The notes under the pieces are model-generated. The model was not told the origin of the DNA, made no database searches, and worked only from the letters and a program-made list of their open reading frames with translations. Of a stretch of 6,128 nucleotides of DNA, positions 4,763 to 6,128 are shown piece after piece. Both the position numbers and the translations under genes were made by a program. This DNA comes from an uncultured Acetobacter sp. (lineage in GTDB: Bacteria; Pseudomonadota; Alphaproteobacteria; Acetobacterales; Acetobacteraceae): positions 1 to 6,128 of the forward strand of contig NZ_CALLXM010000226.1 of NCBI RefSeq assembly GCF_937875265.1, read 5' to 3'. The stretch's first letter is position 1, and every line of letters begins with the position of its first letter.

Positions 4763-6128
4763 TCCGCTTTCCCCGCCGCACAATCTGCATGGCGACAAGC
4801 CTGATCCTTCTGCTCGGAGGCTGCGCGACAGAGGCTCTGAACAGCGCGCCGGACCGGCCAGACGCACCGTGGCAGCCCAATGTTTCAGAAAAAGGGGAGA
4901 TCCTTCCGGGCAAAAGCAAGCACGGGTTGATCCTGCCTGCGGACTATACTCTGCCTGCCAACCAGACCATTACTCCCCGCCCGGCGGATGCGGATATCAG
5001 CCGCACACGTACCTATTCTCTGCCAGAGCTGATTGACGTTGCTCAGTCCTCCAGTCCCGTCACACGGCAGGCGTGGAACACGGCGCGTGATGCTGCTCTG
5101 GCTGTTGGCATCACCCGCACAGCCTACCTGCCGCATCTGAGTGCAACCGTGGTGGGCGGCTATACCAGCCAGCACAACAATGGCGGCAACCCCAGCCTGA
5201 GCAATGCCGGAGATATCGGAACACTTATTAATAACGGGATCAATCAGGCAGACTCTCTTGGAAATGGCGTCAGAAATCGCAATTCCGGTCATGGTGAGGT
5301 GCAAACACTCAGCATGCAGTGGCTGCTGTTTGACTTTGGTAAGCGGGAGGCCGTGATCAATGCCGCCAAACAGACGCAGCTGGCCACCAATATTCTCTTC
5401 ACAGCAGCGCACCAGAAAGTCATTTACGGGGTCACACTGGCTTTTTATACGCATGCAGCGGCAGCGGCCCGTGTCACATTAATCCAGCAGGCTCTGGAAA
5501 ATTCCAGAAAGGTGCAGGCTGCGGCTGAAATGCGGCTGAAGCAGGGGCAAGGCACAATTGTGGAGACCACGCAGGCCCAGCAGATGACGGCACAAGCTGA
5601 ACTCCGACTAGTGCAGGCCCAGAGTGCAGCTGAGAATACGTATCTGGACCTGATGACTGCGATGGGCATTTCCCCCAATACGCGCCTGCAAACACAGGAT
5701 ATTTCAAACCGCCCTCTGACAATGGCGGATATGCGGCTGACGGATGCTATGATCCGTCAGGCTGTTTCTCAGCGCCCGGATGTTCTGGCTGCTTATGCTG
5801 CGGCTAAAGCCTCACAAAGCACTATTTCCGCTGCAAAAGCCGAGTTTCTTCCAAAGATTTTCCTCTCTGGAAATGTGGCTTATACCACCGGGCATCTGGC
5901 TCTTTCTTCCGTGCCTGGTATCGGATCGGACTCCAACCCGACGCTGAATTTATCGACCAACAATTTCAGCAGCCTCATTCTGGGTGGCATTACCGTGCCT
6001 GTATTTGATGGCGGGATGCGGGCCGCCATGCTGCGGCAGGCCAGAAATCAGGCGGATACCGCGCAGACCATTCTGCGCAAAACTGTTGATGAGTCCGTGA
6101 AGCAGATTATTACCGCAGAAAACAGCCT
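4759..6128 (+). CDS. TolC-type outer-membrane efflux lipoprotein (partial, C-terminus off the right edge)
   Basis: The first 456 residues of an outer-membrane channel are present and the frame is open to the window end; the family suggests a few dozen residues are missing. The signal peptide ends in the lipobox LGGC with Cys22. A 60-residue Pro-rich linker follows, then two TolC-like repeats: SLPELIDVAQSSSP (87-100) with WLLFDFGKRE (188-197), and QRPDVLAAY (338-346) with LGGITVPVFDGG (408-419). Gly/Asn/Ser-rich segments at about 136-178 and 376-405 fit the loops of the two beta hairpins. The protein would form the trimeric exit duct for the pump and occupies the mdtP position. It lacks the WWxxFxDPxLxxL block typical of NodT/MdtP-type channels, so I call it TolC family by sequence and MdtP-like only by position. 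ATGA overlap with mdtO shows coupled translation. Confidence 0.9.
   Translation, partial: MIRFPRRTICMATSLILLLGGCATEALNSAPDRPDAPWQPNVSEKGEILPGKSKHGLILPADYTLPANQTITPRPADADISRTRTYSLPELIDVAQSSSPVTRQAWNTARDAALAVGITRTAYLPHLSATVVGGYTSQHNNGGNPSLSNAGDIGTLINNGINQADSLGNGVRNRNSGHGEVQTLSMQWLLFDFGKREAVINAAKQTQLATNILFTAAHQKVIYGVTLAFYTHAAAAARVTLIQQALENSRKVQAAAEMRLKQGQGTIVETTQAQQMTAQAELRLVQAQSAAENTYLDLMTAMGISPNTRLQTQDISNRPLTMADMRLTDAMIRQAVSQRPDVLAAYAAAKASQSTISAAKAEFLPKIFLSGNVAYTTGHLALSSVPGIGSDSNPTLNLSTNNFSSLILGGITVPVFDGGMRAAMLRQARNQADTAQTILRKTVDESVKQIITAENS

Noticed and set aside
4885..5454. 189-codon open frame on the minus strand
   Set aside because: It is antisense to the outer-membrane channel gene, whose lipobox and TolC-type repeats are clear. 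No domain is recognisable in the antisense product.
1..6128. tRNA, rRNA, CRISPR array or insertion sequence
   Set aside because: I found no cloverleaf-like sequence, regularly spaced repeats, transposase-like frame or terminal inverted repeats.

Overview
The window looks like chromosomal DNA of an alphaproteobacterium. Moderately high GC and the style of the proteins suggest the acetic acid bacteria (Acetobacteraceae, for example Acetobacter or a relative). That placement is inference from recalled protein families; no search was run. I see no rRNA, tRNA, CRISPR array, insertion sequence or other mobile element. All genes look intact except the two cut by the window edges.

Left part (1-1101), iron handling. 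A PKHD-type Fe(II)/2-oxoglutarate dioxygenase of the PiuC/YbiX family runs leftwards off the window edge (start at 326). It is divergent from an intact haem-type bacterioferritin gene, bfr (616-1101). The 289-bp region between them holds a Fur-box-like dyad upstream of piuC, AT-rich promoter-like sequence before bfr and a small hairpin. One gene tends to be an iron-starvation gene and the other stores iron, so the spacer is a natural iron-control point.

Middle (1102-1635). A strong hairpin lies between bfr and a convergent gene for a YffB/Spx-type, ArsC-like thioredoxin-fold protein (1159-1512, minus). A 123-bp divergent spacer separates that gene from the operon to the right and carries a small dyad that could be an operator.

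Right part (1636-6128). Four tightly packed plus-strand genes match the E. coli ytcA-mdtN-mdtO-mdtP arrangement in content and order: a 90-aa YtcA-like lipoprotein, an HlyD-type membrane fusion protein, a FUSC-family inner-membrane transporter and a TolC-type outer-membrane lipoprotein that runs off the right edge. They are joined by a 3-nt gap, a 20-nt overlap and a 4-nt ATGA overlap, so they are almost certainly one translationally coupled operon. Together they would form a three-part export channel (inner membrane, periplasmic adaptor, outer membrane) plus the small lipoprotein of unknown role. The likely cargo is small organic or aromatic molecules or drugs, but the sequence does not reveal the substrate. 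Compared with my recollection of the E. coli system, the FUSC protein has a shorter C-terminal tail and the outer-membrane part belongs to a different TolC subfamily with a long proline-rich linker after the lipid anchor. I did not find a wholly new system; the most informative points are the divergent iron locus, the YtcA-containing efflux operon and its unusual outer-membrane partner.
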